Positions 17,978-30,363 of a stretch of 42,281 nucleotides of DNA are shown here, one piece after another. Both the position numbers and the translations under genes were made by a program. The DNA comes from Multifurca ochricompacta (Eukaryota; Basidiomycota; Agaricomycetes; Russulales; Russulaceae), in the NCBI GenBank assembly GCA_022496185.1, contig WTXG01000294.1, forward strand, positions 1-42,281, written 5' to 3'. Under the pieces are notes generated by a model. That model was not told the origin of the DNA. It saw only the letters and a list, made by a program, of their open reading frames with translations, and ran no database searches. How positions within the stretch are numbered: position 1 is the first letter of the stretch; each line of letters starts with the position of its first letter.

Positions 17978-20935
17978 CTAATTTACCTGCCCCACACCAG
18001 TTGAGATCCTGTTCAGCCACCATAAGTCTGCTTTTTCATTACCTGTGGATTTTACTTGTTTGTGCTTGCTAAGTGCCTTCTCAAACATGCCCTTAGCCTT
18101 TTCCAACATCCCCATCTTGAAATGTACCCTTCCAAGCCCATTGAAGGCATTTCCTTGACCCAAGTAAGCATTTGTGGCCTCATAAAGTTCCAAGGCTTTT
18201 TGAAATGAACTTTCAGCTCCATCAAGTTTATTTTGAATGAGATATATTTCTCCAAGTCTATTATAATCATTTCCTTGATTTTGAAGTACATTGGCAGCCT
18301 TGTGTAGTTCCAATGCCTTCTGGAGTGAAGATTCTGCTTCATCCAACCTATTCATGCTTGTATATGCAATTCCAAGTCCTTGATGATCATTTCCTTGCCA
18401 TATGATATCATGTACAGCATCATGAATTTCCAAGGCCTTTTGAAATGCAGCTTCTGCTTCACTGAATTTGTCAAGTTGTTGGTATGTAATACCAAGTCCA
18501 TTGTAAACATTCCCTTGATTCAAAACTGAATCACCAGCTTTGTAAAATTCCAAAGCTCTAAGATATGATGCTTCTGCTTCATTCTGCCTGTTGAGCATAT
18601 GATATATGCCACCAAGCCCATGATAATCATTTCCTTGACCTAAAGCATCATTGGTAATCTCATGAAGTTTCAGGGCTCTTTGATATGCAGCTTCAGCTTC
18701 ATTAAATGCATATTGAAACTTGTATATTTCAGCAAGATGTGACAGTATGTCAGCATGTAAGCCACTGCCATTTTCTTTTCCCAATGAACAGAGCTTTTCT
18801 GCTTCTTGCACTTTGAGTTGTGCATAATTGATGTCACCTGCTAATTGAATTATCCTTCCCCACTTGTCAAGACATTTAATAAACAATGATTTGTGAGAAT
18901 CCTGCTGTTGCATAGTCTCCATAGCTCCCCTGACTAATTTATCAGAGAGGTCTCCAATATTGGTAAGGAATTCTGTGAGTGTGAGGATGGCACCAATCAG
19001 TTTTGATTTATCCTCATAGTTTGGCTTTAAAAGACTAGACAGTATGGCCTTGGTGTTATTCACTTCCAAAACCATCTCAGCATAGTCATGAGGCTGGGCT
19101 TTATATGGATAAATGGATGCCAAGGTGATATAAAAGTCAACCAGGGAGTCTTCATGCTTTGAAGATACAAAGCCCTGATTATGACAAAAGTGACGAATAA
19201 TTGGATGTGTTTGGTATCTTTCTCCAATTACTGTTACTAAGCTGCATTGCTGGAGAACATGTAGATTTAAGGTGACATTTATATCATTGAGAATTGCTTG
19301 AAACCTCTCCAACTGTTTGACATGTATCCCATCTGGTAGCATGCTGAGAACTCCAAGTAATCCCTTGGCAGATGGATAAGCTCTCATCCTTTTGCTATTA
19401 ATGGATAACTGGATAGAATGTTCAAGACTTGATAATCTGTGCCCCTGGTTCATTTGAACAAGCCCTGTGTGCCTTTCATTCCACTCCTTTAATAGTGATG
19501 TGGATGATATTGCCTGCGCAAGATGAGCCAGCAGGCTAACAGCAAGAGGAACATGGTCCACTGCTTTTATAAGTTCCTCTGCAGAAGCATTATAATCACC
19601 AGTAATGTGCTCCCAGATTTCCTTGGCAGCATTATGGTCAAGGGTCCTCAATGGGGCAAGAGGGGGAAGTGTCCACTGGGTCTGGGCTGGCCGAATAGTG
19701 CCCCGCATTGTGACCAACACAGTGACATAGTGTAATTCTGTAATCCTTGATAGTAACTCCTCAACAGAGCTTTGGATGTTGCCATCCTGGTCCCAAGGTG
19801 ATTCAAAGTTATCAAGGCAGAGGATGCACTCTCTTGCATTGAGTCTGGTACGAATGTGTGGCCAAGATGCATCTGAACCACTGTGCAAGACGCCAAGTGC
19901 CTTCGCAAGTTCGATCAAGAGAGCCCCAGATGAGAACACCGATTCGCAGGCAACAAAATATCTGGCATCCTTGTAGTGTTCTTGAATACGGTGGTGCGTG
20001 AGCACAGCATTAGCAAGGGTGGTCTTTCCATAGCCACCAGGTCCTAGAATGGCGATGCGGGCTGGACGAGAGCGGATATTGGAAAAAATCATGTCTATGA
20101 CTTGGGTGAGTTCGGCATCACGACCGAAGAACAACTGTGGTGAATGTGGTGAATGCGTCACGGAACTGGACCACATAGATCAATACATGACAGTGCGGAA
20201 GGTACAAGCAAGAACCCTCACGTGGTGATCTCGCCCAGGTCAGCGTGAGTAACCTATTGGACAAGTCAATCCCCAGTATTACCTGAGATCTGTGTGCTAC
20301 TTACTTGACGATCTTGAATGATCTGTGCTAGACGAATTCGGAAAGCTAGCCTTGTCTGCGAATGTAGTAATCAGTGTTTCGTTTCGGGTTCATCGACCGA
20401 TGTAGGGCACACCTGAACAACTTGAAGGACGTTAGACAACCTCACATCATATTGTTTGACCTTGCGTAGCATATCACCACGAAGAATGATCTTCTTGATC
20501 CCTCTCACATCGGCGCACTCTCTCAGCGCACCCTCAATCCCATGTAAGTCACTTCGTTTCGATTAGATCGTGGAAGAAGAACGGCAACGAGGAAATAAGA
20601 CGCACCTTTGGAGGGATCGTAAGGCATCTCGTAGATCAGCCGGGAGGTCTTCTTCGTTCAGGTTATGCATTCGAGCCGACTCTCCAACGTCGACGACGAC
20701 GCTCGCGACATTCGCCACCTTTTGCATAACTATATCCCAGTCTCCCTTGAATTGTTTCACCTCCTAGACATGTGCTCATCAGTAAAGGCGATGGTCGGAG
20801 GAGCTTCATAGTACTTACATCTCGCATTTGGAGCACTTGTAGTAAGAGGCCCGCGATGGGAGCGATATAAGGGATCTTAGTTGCCAGGGCACTTGCTTCC
20901 TTTAGAACGACCAAAGAAGTTTGAATAGCATTCAT
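17978..20935 (-). CDS. NLR immune-type receptor: helical N-terminal domain, NB-ARC, TPR
   Basis: Proposed exons on the minus strand are 20819-20935, 20606-20763, 20413-20551, 20305-20355, 20222-20253 and 17978-20165. All introns are 51-57 nt with GT/AG ends, and the frame is open for 894 residues. Residues 1-155 form an alpha-helical region resembling the HeLo-like/MLKL-type N-terminal bundle of agaric NLRs. The NB-ARC domain shows a P-loop GPGGYGKT (207-214), a Walker B-like CILCLDNFE (279-287), VTMRGT (317-322) and HVPLAV (370-375). About six TPRs with an exact 40-residue period span 636-870 and would bind ligand or drive assembly. The family acts in non-self recognition and regulated cell death in the cytosol. 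No stop or frameshift is seen, unlike the surrounding transposons. The ATG at 20176 in one exon is an alternative start, but it would drop the N-terminal domain. Confidence 0.88.
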
Positions 20936-21475
20936 TGTAATGTCGCTGCCCGCTCCGATCAGTTCCGATGAATCACGGTTGGGGCTCAGAGCTGCGGGAA
21001 GTAGGTGTGTGAGCTGTCAAGAAAAAGCTATCCTGGGAAATACCCACAATTACGTTTCTTGTTGCTACTGGACAGTGAGAAGATGTTACGAAACGTTTGC
21101 TTGAGTGTAGACGTATTGGACTGCATTTTTGACTTTGTAGTAGACGATTGTTGAGTGAGCTGAGCGAGGTAGGAAGGCACGCCTCTGGCTCACGGCAACG
21201 GCACGTGATGGCGTTGCCAAAACGGGAAATCAGGCGTTCCATTCGTGACACGTGCTTGATCTCTTTTCTCCTCCAAAAGATCATCCACTGTGTCCTCTAC
21301 CACGCATAAACGCGAATACTACAAGTGGAATCTCGTCTTATCGTCATAAACTTCGACATTTCCTGGTGTCACGCACAACGAGGCGCGTCAGGTCAAAGTC
21401 GGCTCGAGGACGAACAACAGGCTCGCAGATCGTAGTGCACAAGACAAAAGGGGATTGATCTGTAGGGATCTAGTT
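20936..21475. other. intergenic region upstream of the NLR gene
   Basis: This is the NLR 5' flank. Open frames here are short and show no recognisable domain or codon pattern. No TATA box is evident near 20936-21030. Confidence 0.5.
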
Positions 21476-21735
21476 ACAGGTCACTGTGGTAGGAACCAGA
21501 AGACGAGACTTAAGGTCTATTCAAAGTCACGGTTTGTCCTTATATGCCTAAAGCTACTGTGAGTGCTATTATGTCCAGGGGGGTTGGGAATGTAAAGAAA
21601 GGTCGACAGGGCGTCACTGAGGTAGATTCTAATCATAGGCTTAGCAATGCTTAGAAATGGAGATGAGGTGGGAGGCATGGCTCGTCATGTGCTGTTGTCA
21701 TGGCTCTCGTAACATCACCCCCTTCTTAGGATTGG
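21476..21735 (-). repeat. diverged gypsy-type LTR remnant with polypurine tract
   Basis: The plus-strand sequence ends CTCGTAACATCACCCCCTTC, which mirrors the LTR end plus polypurine tract of the gypsy family at 10071-10090 (GTAACATCACCCCCTCTTC). An AACCAGAAGACG block and a TTATATG box also occur in similar order. The rest has diverged and no internal genes follow, so it is an old or related LTR. The left boundary is approximate. Confidence 0.5.
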
Positions 21736-24177
21736 GAGTTCTCACTAGCAAAATTTGTAGGAACAGAGACTGCTACCACGCCACGTGGTAAAGCGCCGTT
21801 TGATGCAATTCAGTTTCGTTCGGGGACATTTCGTCGGACACCCGTGTCGTGATGACCTTTGGTTGAGTCGACATACAGCTCACGCCAACCTGACCCGGTG
21901 TGTCGTGCGTTCTGTGTGTGGAAGATGACCACCAGTGTGGGTCAGGGTGCGAGTCCCATAACACATGATGGCTTTTCTGCTAAAATATGGCGTTGCGAGG
22001 AGTCCATTCCATGCTAGACAATATTAACGCTTATTAATTCTTTTTTTGTTTTAAATCGAATTTGAACGCCCATTAATTCGCCTCGCTTCGACTTTGGCTT
22101 CCGTTGGCAGTTTGACGTTTTTCCAGATCCGAGGAACTCACCATGCACATTTTTTTCGCATTCGCATCGCCTTCCTGCTACTGCATTTAGTACACTCTTG
22201 TTTCAATATCATACGTATCACGCGTTAGCGATCACCGCTGAACCTGCACAGTAGTGCATGAATCAGTAAGCTATGGGAAGGCTCAAGTCAATTCAAACCT
22301 TTGAGAATAATTAATTAATTCTCTCCATGAAGAAACCCGCACCTAAGGGTGTGACCATTTCCATCTCATGAACTCTTTACATATTCATATTGCTCCAATA
22401 TACGGAAGATGCGGCTTGTCATTGAACGTCGGCATTTTATCTCTAGGAACGACAGAATCGAGTTTTGCCTGCGCTCGCTTTTGCACGTCCCTATACAAGG
22501 TGAACGCGAGGAAAAGAGAGGCGAGACAGTCTGAGTTGTGTGATTAGTCAAAGTGGACAGGTGCTGGAGAAGCAGCTGACCAGGAAGGACCCTCGAAATA
22601 AGCTAAGTGTAGCGATCGGACCACTTGCCTTGGAACATGGATCAAAGGCTCCACGTGAGAAGAGGCGGCTCAAGTCATACCGGTCATTCCCTCGTTCTCA
22701 TTCTCGTTTTCATTTTCCTGTGCGCTACTCTGGTGCCCGACACAACCGAGCCTCTGGAGATCCAACCACCGCTATAGAAAGTTCAGTAATCGTATTTGGG
22801 AGTATTGCTTCGCGCCTATAGAAGTCAGTGTCGTCAAAGTCTCCAAAATGTGCAGGGTTTTTTTACGTTATTATTCATTACCCACGTTGACCGCAGCTGA
22901 AACAGTCTGACGCACCTAATTTCGAATCCAAACAGCGTGGTGCATAGTTCCATACATCAGCTACAATCAGAGCTAATCCTACGATATAGATAGTAGAACG
23001 GCACCGCTGCTGACATACTCACTGTTTGGTTTGGTTTGTTTACTGTGAGGCACTCCTCAACAATCAACATTTACATTTAGGTTGATCGGCATTTTCAGTT
23101 AAAGCTGCTCGGCGTAATCCCCAGGAAGATTTGTCCTAAAGTGCGCCACGGATTAATTATCACGCCGGCCGCTACGAGCAGCCCTATTAATGGTGAGGGT
23201 TCTGTCGCCTGCTGGCCTCTAAGCAAAACGTGACCCACGACAGCAACCCGTTGGTAGGTCAAAGAGATGTTATGGCATCCAAGCATCACCATAAATTGGC
23301 TGCAATGTCACTTGACCTGACTGCCTCGCATAGATTGGCACCTAACCTACTTAGGGATGGACATGATGGAACAACTTGTCAGATTCATAGAATGACACTT
23401 TCGGCACTTCCAATCATTCATCACATTGCGCCCAGCTCACCAATTTGTCATACGTCATAGGAAACGAACCCATGTCAGCGTCAAAGCATTTTATGCACTA
23501 TTGAACTCACCTGATGCACGCTTAGCGAATTCCTGCTATATCCAATTTATCTTGGGCTGCATGGATAACTGTATCCATCATTCAACCCATCATCATTCTT
23601 GTGTACACATGTCACTGCTATTGTACTGCTGCAGGTTACGTGTCATGTGGAGGGGTGTTAACTGCCACCTTTTGAAACGCCATTACTCGTGCAAATTGTC
23701 TTTTCGTTTATGGCTATCGAGATTCTTGAATTGGTGGTGTTGTCGATGAATCCCCCGCTACCTAGAGTAACCTGCGTACGGCTCTGATGCTAGGAACTTA
23801 CCTTCCGCGTTGTTCACTCCTAGACTGCTCAAGCTTGGGCAAAACCGGAAATGCTGGCTAGTCTCTTTTCTGTGGCCTACTCCACCTGTAGTTCTCCGAG
23901 ATAGGATCAATTTTCGTATCTCCGGCGAGTCAAAAGTCGCGGTATAGCATTGTGCATATGAATGATGTCAGCTCAATCTCACGTCTGGAACTTCTCTCAC
24001 GGAAACGTTTCGCTTGTCACATTTTCCGAATAAGGACCCTCCCATGAATGTTAGTGATGTCAGAGGTAACAGCTGGGGCTTCCCTGGCTAAAGCAGGGTT
24101 TGTTCTGTGCAAGATTCCAACTTGACGTTCTCGCATCATGTGGCAGACTTCCATTAAGTCCTCTAGTTTCTTTATCG
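21736..24177. other. long intergenic region between divergent genes
   Basis: About 2.4 kb separate the NLR and phosphatase genes. I find only short, unrelated open frames and no TE hallmarks beyond 21735. It contains AT-rich tracts (for example 22020-22075 and 22308-22322). Confidence 0.5.
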
Positions 24178-24184
24178 TATAAAA
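24178..24184 (+). promoter_or_regulatory. TATA box of the metallophosphatase gene
   Basis: TATAAAA lies 58 bp upstream of the ATG, followed by a C-rich pyrimidine stretch (24186-24222) typical of fungal start regions. Confidence 0.5.
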
Positions 24185-24241
24185 TCCCACCTGCTACATC
24201 CTCACCCGCCCGTCACCCTTCACAGGTCTTAACAGTTGAGT

Positions 24242-26968
24242 ATGAGGAGCCTCGCAGCAGTTGCAGCAGTTCTCGCCATCAGTGCTCGTCTGGCTGGGGC
24301 CTGTACAGATGGCGAGCATCACTTCCAAACACCACTCGTGAAACCGTCTTCTACGCAGACAATACCTCATCGTAAACTCGTTTGGGGCGACGTTAATATC
24401 ATTCATACAACGGACACCCACGGATGGCTGCTTGGGCACCAGAAATTGGTTCCTCCAGAACCCAATTACAAGTTCGCACTGTCTTGTGAACCACATTCAA
24501 CGCTAACATGTGTTCATGTGTTCATTCAGCGGAAACTTTGGAGACTTTGCGTCATTTGTTAGCCGTATTAAGGCGACTGCAGACGTGAGTTTATATATTT
24601 GCCCGGTCTTCCCTATGTGCTGACGAGTCTGCTTTTATTGGTAGGCCCAGAAGCGTGACTTCCTTCTGGTGGACACCGGGGACTTGCACGATGGTGCGTG
24701 GGATATACGCCCGTTATTTTCTCCCCCATATATTATGGTTATAGGTACCGGGCTTTCTGACGGATATCCGAGGGGACTCGAATTCGATGGGGAGGAAGTA
24801 AGCGGATATCATTACTACACAGCTGGGACTGTGGCCCGTGTTCTGACTCTTCTTAGACAGACAAGTTTTTCTCGCGGCTTCCATACGACATAATGACAAT
24901 CGGAAAGTATGTGCTCGCAGTCTACCTTCCTGATCACATAACCAAGGCTCCACAGTCATGAATTGTACTATCCAGAAGTGGCACTCGACATGCACGTGAA
25001 CTTTACCAAGATGACTAAACGCTACCTGACCTCCAATGCATTCATCAATATCAAGAGTGAAACTGGCCTAACTAAGACTGTTCCCATCGGATGTAGGTTT
25101 TTTTCCGGGTGGATGAGCCTCGTGCGTGCTGACTCGGCTCAGGGCAAGTTGCGAAGTTCCAGACATCGAAGTGAGCATCGTCTCCTATAAATCCTCCATA
25201 AAATGTAAACCACCCGTTTCGTAGTCATCGTCTCAACGTCACAGCCTTCGGGATAGTTTTCAACACTACCGGAGCGCCAAATGTCAGAGTGGACCATGCC
25301 AAGGTCATGGTTAATCAGCCCTGGGTTCGTTATCTCGCATGTCAAGTTGGTTTGCGTTCATTTTATGTGCATACAGTTCCAGGACGCAATAAAGGAGCGC
25401 CCTGATTTCTTCTTGCTCACTGGGTGAGTTTCTCCGCTGGTTTGAAGGAAGGGAAGCCGCTGATGAGGCTCCTAGGCATATGTCCGTATCTGGAGATAAG
25501 CGCGTCGACAACTGTAATACGGAGATTTCCATTCGCCGTCACTGTGTATGCTTATACCTACTTCAGGGAAAGATGTCATAGACCCGATACGGGCGAAGCA
25601 CCACGATACCCCCATCATTATTTTAGCTGGGCATACACACACTCGGAATTGCAGTGAGTGACCCAGATATTCACGTTTTCATATTTAGGCGCTGATTAGC
25701 TGGCAGCTCAATATAACGATAAGAGAGTGGTGGCTCTCGAAAGCGGCAGCTACATGGACACTGTTGGTGTGTATATCTCGTTTGTATCTGTGCCGCTGAT
25801 TTGTTGAATTTATACATGGAACAGGGTGGTTGAGTATGCGCGTGCCTCTCGACTTGCGAGATTGATGGTGACGTGCAATTTATTCAAGGCTTCAATCTGC
25901 CGAAACCAGGGAATGATTTGGATTATAACCGGCGGTATCTCGACCCCAATCGTGTCACTTACGAGGTGTGTTTTTCCATTATTTGATCCTAACTACACGC
26001 CAGCCTCATGTTGTTTACTCAATAGTTTCACACCAACACAACAGAAAAGACATTCGACACTGACGAAGGCAAGAAATTGACCGAAGATTTGGGGAATCTC
26101 TATAACAAGTTCGAGTTGTATCGACTTTGGGGGAAAAGTCCTCAAGATTATAGCCTCTTTTACCAGAATGTGACATCGGACAAGTCGGTCTTGAATCTGT
26201 TCATAAACAAGGTCCTTCCAAGACTTTTCTCCAACGTTCCTTGCGGGGGAAAGTCCAATCCCAAATTCTTCCTCATTAACTCTGGAGTGCTCCGTTACGA
26301 CATCTTCAACGGCGAATTCAACCAGAACGACCAGCTCACCGCGTCTTCATACCAAGACAAACTCTGGTGCATCCCCGATGTACAGCTACAGTACGCCAGT
26401 GCGACGGCGAACAAAATGAACGGCCATGCTTCCGGAAATAGCCTTGAGCATTCGTTCTTCGACCCCCGCGAGGCTCGGCGTCATGAGATGGCCGAGGTGG
26501 ATGCGATTCGCCAGAGATGGATAGCGGAGATGAGCAAGCGCGCCAATTTTGAATCGCTTCAAGTCGAAGATAAAACGTTGGGATATGTGACCCAGGATGT
26601 GAGTTCACCTTTTTTACATTCATCAAAAACTGACGTTCAGTTACCCCCCTCCCCTCCTCCCCCTGCAGACATGCGGTAATGGGCAGCCAGGGGATGGTGA
26701 TGACACGGAACATATCTCGGTTGGAAAACAAGTGACATTTCCGAAGATGCTCGCTTCATGGCAGTCTCAGCCGACCAATGCCACTCTGATGGACATCGTG
26801 ATTCTTGACCACGGCTGGCAGGCTTTGATCGGCACCCTTAACTCCGTGCAGAGTCGCAAATATGGGTGGGATGACATCGTTAAGAATTTCACTAACCTCA
26901 CCACAGACGCTGTGCTCGGCGAGTATGCGCTAAAGGAGTGGAATACTACATCAACCAACGCAATCTAA
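24242..26968 (+). CDS. secreted calcineurin-like metallophosphatase / 5'-nucleotidase family (YHR202W-like)
   Basis: Fifteen exons fit: 24242-24471, 24530-24584, 24645-24693, 24745-24797, 24857-24906, 24956-25092, 25143-25170, 25225-25324, 25377-25423, 25476-25513, 25567-25653, 25707-25766, 25825-25965, 26026-26598 and 26669-26968. A signal peptide (residues 1-20) is followed by metal-binding motifs: DTH (58-60), GDLHDG (107-112), GNHE (145-148) and GHTH (284-287). The C-terminal half matches the nucleotidase C-terminal region, with NSGVLRYDIF, NDQLTAS and LGYVTQD. The enzyme likely hydrolyses phosphate esters in the secretory pathway, vacuole or outside the cell. Exon 13 is the weak point: the acceptor at 25824 gives the conserved GWLS but leaves the exon one base out of frame, whereas the acceptor at 25834 keeps a 645-residue frame but loses GWLS. 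So the gene is either alternatively spliced or carries a one-base defect. Confidence 0.85.
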
Positions 26969-27063
26969 TGATTCCATCGCGTTCGGAGTTACTCTTGACC
27001 ACCTTGTTGAAATTTCTTGATGACGTTGTAATTTCGTACTTGACGATCTCATATGTTTGTAAC

Positions 27064-27073
27064 TAATAAATAA
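27064..27073 (+). terminator. polyadenylation signals of the metallophosphatase gene
   Basis: Two overlapping AATAAA hexamers (27064-27069 and 27068-27073) lie about 100 bp after the TAA stop at 26966-26968. Confidence 0.5.
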
Positions 27074-27573
27074 ATGTCAAAATGGGCCTTAAGCCAAGAT
27101 GCGTCATGATAGGTGCCTGTATTACTTGTCTGTTTTGTAACAAGACGGCAACAAGTCCATATCATTGAGACAAGTAAGCAAGTAGGCTTATGCAAAGCTC
27201 AGATTGTGACGTCATGGCTCGAAAACAAATCATCGTGGTACGCCCAGCCCAGCCCTGCACCTCGACAATGCTGCTTGAACACTCACTAGACTGTTCAAAA
27301 TAGGCAGGGGAATGCACATGACAACATACGACGCATGCACCGTAAATTAAAGCCAGTGGAGATGGTCTTTTTTCAGAAGTGAAGAAACAGACGAGGAACG
27401 GGGGAAAATGCCGTTAGAGAGACATAACTGGAAATGTACTATATGGGATTTTGTACTTTAAGAAAGGAGGGCACATTAATGGATTTCTGGGAACGACAAT
27501 GGTGCGTAAGAAAAGAAAAACGTGAAGTCTCGTGGTCGATGCCGAAGCCGATCCCTACGCATCTCGGGCAGTC

Positions 27574-29102
27574 CTACTTTGCCAGCTCAATCACGAATAT
27601 GGTGCCGTTCCCAGCGAGGTTGCCCATCTGCAAGTCATTCTCGCAAGGGTACGACATTTCAAGTCCGTCCTCCTCCGTCCACAGCATCAGAGTAGCACTG
27701 AACGACCAAACGTTAGCTCGCCACTTTTAAAGACGACAACGGGAGTAGGCTTGGCGAGGGAGAAACGGACATACATATTGGCGTTTAGCCCGAAAGCGGC
27801 ACACGCGCTGGTAAGTACCCGACCGACGGTATGCACCGTCTTCACCTTGAACTTGTTCTCTTTCTCAGTCGGTAGGTGTCGGATCGTGATTAGTATTTTG
27901 TCACTTGACTGCGCCGGTAACGTCGATTGGGCAGAAGCAGGGTCCAGGGGTGCAACGACTCCGGGCCGGGGTTTGAACTTTGGCTGCACGGGACTGCCGT
28001 TTTGGGCATCCTTCTTCAGCAGTGCTGACTTGGGTGCTGGTTCCCTCAGTGTCTCTGGTATATCGATGCCATGAGCGTTCGTTGGTGCCATCAACTCAGT
28101 GTGAAGGGACTGACTTTCAGTACGGGGAGACGCGTCTGAGGCGACTGCCGTGGGCTTGCGCGCGGGTTTTATAGGTAACTTAGCATTATCATGCTCCTCA
28201 CCAGGCACCGCAGGGGGTGGGGTTGAATTGGTTAAGCCCGACTTGACCTTGGGTGAGAACAGGTCACGGGCACTTGCTCTGACGGTCCCCTGCATGGAGG
28301 CAACAGAGGCCGAATGTTTGGGTGACGAAGGGGCGACCGAGAAAGATGGATCAGGCTGGGAACTTTGCAGTCTGTATGGAGAAGTTGAAAGCTGCGTCTT
28401 CACATCGAGGAGTCCATCAACGTGCTCTTCCTCATACTCGTCCTCGCCATCGGATTCGATCCGCGTACGGGGTTTTCCCCTGCGCTTCGGTAGAGCAGGG
28501 GTGTCGTCAAAGTCGTCATCATAACCGGACTCGAGTTCTTCCTCAGCAAGGTCATCAGTCGGTATGCTGTCACGGACGTCGTCATAGCTTGTGCCGGGGC
28601 CATTCTCAAACTGTGTGGCTTCGTTAGAAGATCCAGAGGCGGTTTTATGTGCATGCCTTGGAGTGAGTGAGATCCTTCCTGGTGTACGGGAGAGTTGTAG
28701 GGGTTTTTCGTCTCCACCACCTTGAGATTTTAGCGCATATATAAGAACACAAAGAATACATGGGGAGAGAAATGGGGCAGGGCTCAACCTCACCTCGAGG
28801 AGAGGAAGAAACCTGATCCTTTACAACAACAGAGGTCACGGTCAGCGCAACCGCCTTCCATGCACCCGGATGAATCTCAACCGCGGCATCTTGGCAGATG
28901 TCGAGGTCGCTAGTTTCAAAGAAGGGAGTTGAATCATGTGGAACGTCAAAGATTTCTCGCGTGATTGTCAATAGTTCCTTGGAACTGTTAGCGACTAAAT
29001 CAAATCTGTTCAAAAGGCTATACTCACTTGGTATGATTCGGGCAAAAGGACGAGTACGCTTCTGGATCCATGTCGTAAGATCAATGTGTGATTATCACTC
29101 AT
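27574..29102 (-). CDS. hypothetical protein with disordered acidic middle and ubiquitin-like C-terminus
   Basis: Proposed minus-strand exons are 29028-29102, 28794-28977, 27775-28720 and 27574-27697. Introns are 50, 73 and 77 nt with GT/AG ends and a GCTAAC branch site in the last. Together they give an open frame of 442 residues. Residues 1-75 (LRHGSRSVLVLLPESYQELL, then TSDLDICQDAAVEI) look like a ubiquitin/PB1-type fold. The middle is Ser/Pro-rich with acidic patches (DLAEEELESGYDDDFDD, DGEDEYEEEHVDG) and basic patches, suggesting a disordered nuclear-type linker. The C-terminus (KILITIRHLP, then LMLWTEEDGLEMSYP) has the hydrophobic spacing of a ubiquitin-like domain. Using the ATG at 28793 would retain an intron, so I prefer 29102. 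The gene converges with the metallophosphatase gene. Function is unknown. Confidence 0.72.
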
Positions 29103-30272
29103 TTCGGTCGCCTCGGGGAAATGTTTTGAAGAAACAAGCATGTTAGCCGAATCTTGTTGACTGTTGTGAGACAATTGTAGTTGGTAGTAGATAAAATGTT
29201 GGGTGTTGTGAGTTGTGTTACAATTAAGACCCCTTCTGGGAGCCGCGGGTACGCGGTCCTAGCAAGACGCGTTCGGACCACGGTCACGCTGTCACGTTTA
29301 TTGTTCACTGTGACAGTGACATCGCGAGAATGTGACTGCTCTCTTTACCACGTCAATTTCAACCTTAACTTTGCACAGTTTGCACAGTTTTTCAAGTCCG
29401 GTACACAGTTTCATGATCTTGATGTCCCTAAACTTGACATGGCCTTGGCACGCCAAGTCAAACTCGACACAACGGTTTTTATTAAAAAGTAATCCAATTT
29501 TGTATTCCGCATGCAACTACTATAAGCAAGAGCGGTCGTAAGTACCTTCGGTGTGCCTCGGTAAATTTGAGATGAACCACAGGGTCACAAGGAGTGTGTT
29601 GATTGACTAAGTCACTATATGTGGTTTTCAACACAAGTTGTTTGACGCACTGGCTTGAGGCTAGCACGGATAAGCTGTAGGAAAGGTCATGGACTTGAAC
29701 ATGGAAGTATGGATAAAGCTGAGCCATCCCGAGGGGGGTAAATGGTAGCGAGTTCGTTTTGTACTGCAGCGAAGCGAGGGCAGTGGAAGACGTGCAGCAT
29801 ACATCTCACCAGCTGAAAGACGGTTTCTCATTCTCATCTTACGCTTACTCTCCGTAGGCCTTCGAGTATCCGCCAGGACTGCTTGACTGGTCTTAGATAC
29901 CATGTTGATGAAGAAGATAGCAAGTTTTAGCGCAGGCGCGGGACGGGTTTCTTGTCTTATTTTCGATTCAGAGGCATTCAGAATAATCTGAGTTTTGAGT
30001 ATACTTCACATCCCTAGTAAGCCCTCACATAGCATCATTATGAGGCTTAAACGCCTGTCATGAGTTCTCATAACTCAGATGAGCTGGCTCCTGAAGCCCG
30101 AAACGTGGATGGGTTCTATGAAATTTGCTTGATAGATGGAATGTGACTGTGTAAATGTTTTGGTTGTGAACGCCGTTAGCGGCCCCTGATTACCCCGCTA
30201 CACCTCCACTTGCTCTTGACCCCGCGCGTCCTCACTCAAAGATAGTCTATTTTCTCTTTGATAGACAGTCAC
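29103..30272. other. intergenic region between two divergent genes
   Basis: About 1.2 kb. On the minus strand 29750-29903 could encode a basic exon (TESKRKMRMRNRLSAG) followed by a GTGAG...TGCAG intron, but the continuation stops quickly, so I do not call a gene. A TTTGCACAG tandem duplication occurs at about 29370-29390. Confidence 0.4.
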
Positions 30273-30284
30273 GGCCAATTGGCC
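30273..30284. promoter_or_regulatory. perfect 12-bp palindrome with opposed CCAAT boxes
   Basis: GGCCAATTGGCC holds CCAAT on both strands about 125 bp upstream of the BTB gene start. It is a candidate site for a CCAAT-binding complex. Confidence 0.4.
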
Positions 30285-30363
30285 AACCTTCGTTTCAACA
30301 CTTAGCTGGGGATGGTTGTTCTATGATCTTGAAATGGCAATTCAGTGTCGTTGCCTAAACCTT

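Noticed and set aside
20973..21284. 103-codon minus-strand open frame upstream of the NLR
   Set aside because: No recognisable domain or splice continuity with the NLR exons; likely chance.
22540..23749. plus-strand open frames of 76-107 codons
   Set aside because: Composition looks random (His/Ser/Arg-rich) with no motif or supporting introns.
27532..28524. plus-strand open frames of 124-180 codons
   Set aside because: They are antisense to the spliced minus-strand gene and show no domain signatures.
29482..29903. small basic protein gene on the minus strand
   Set aside because: A possible exon and intron are seen, but the spliced frame stops after about 56 codons and nothing supports it.
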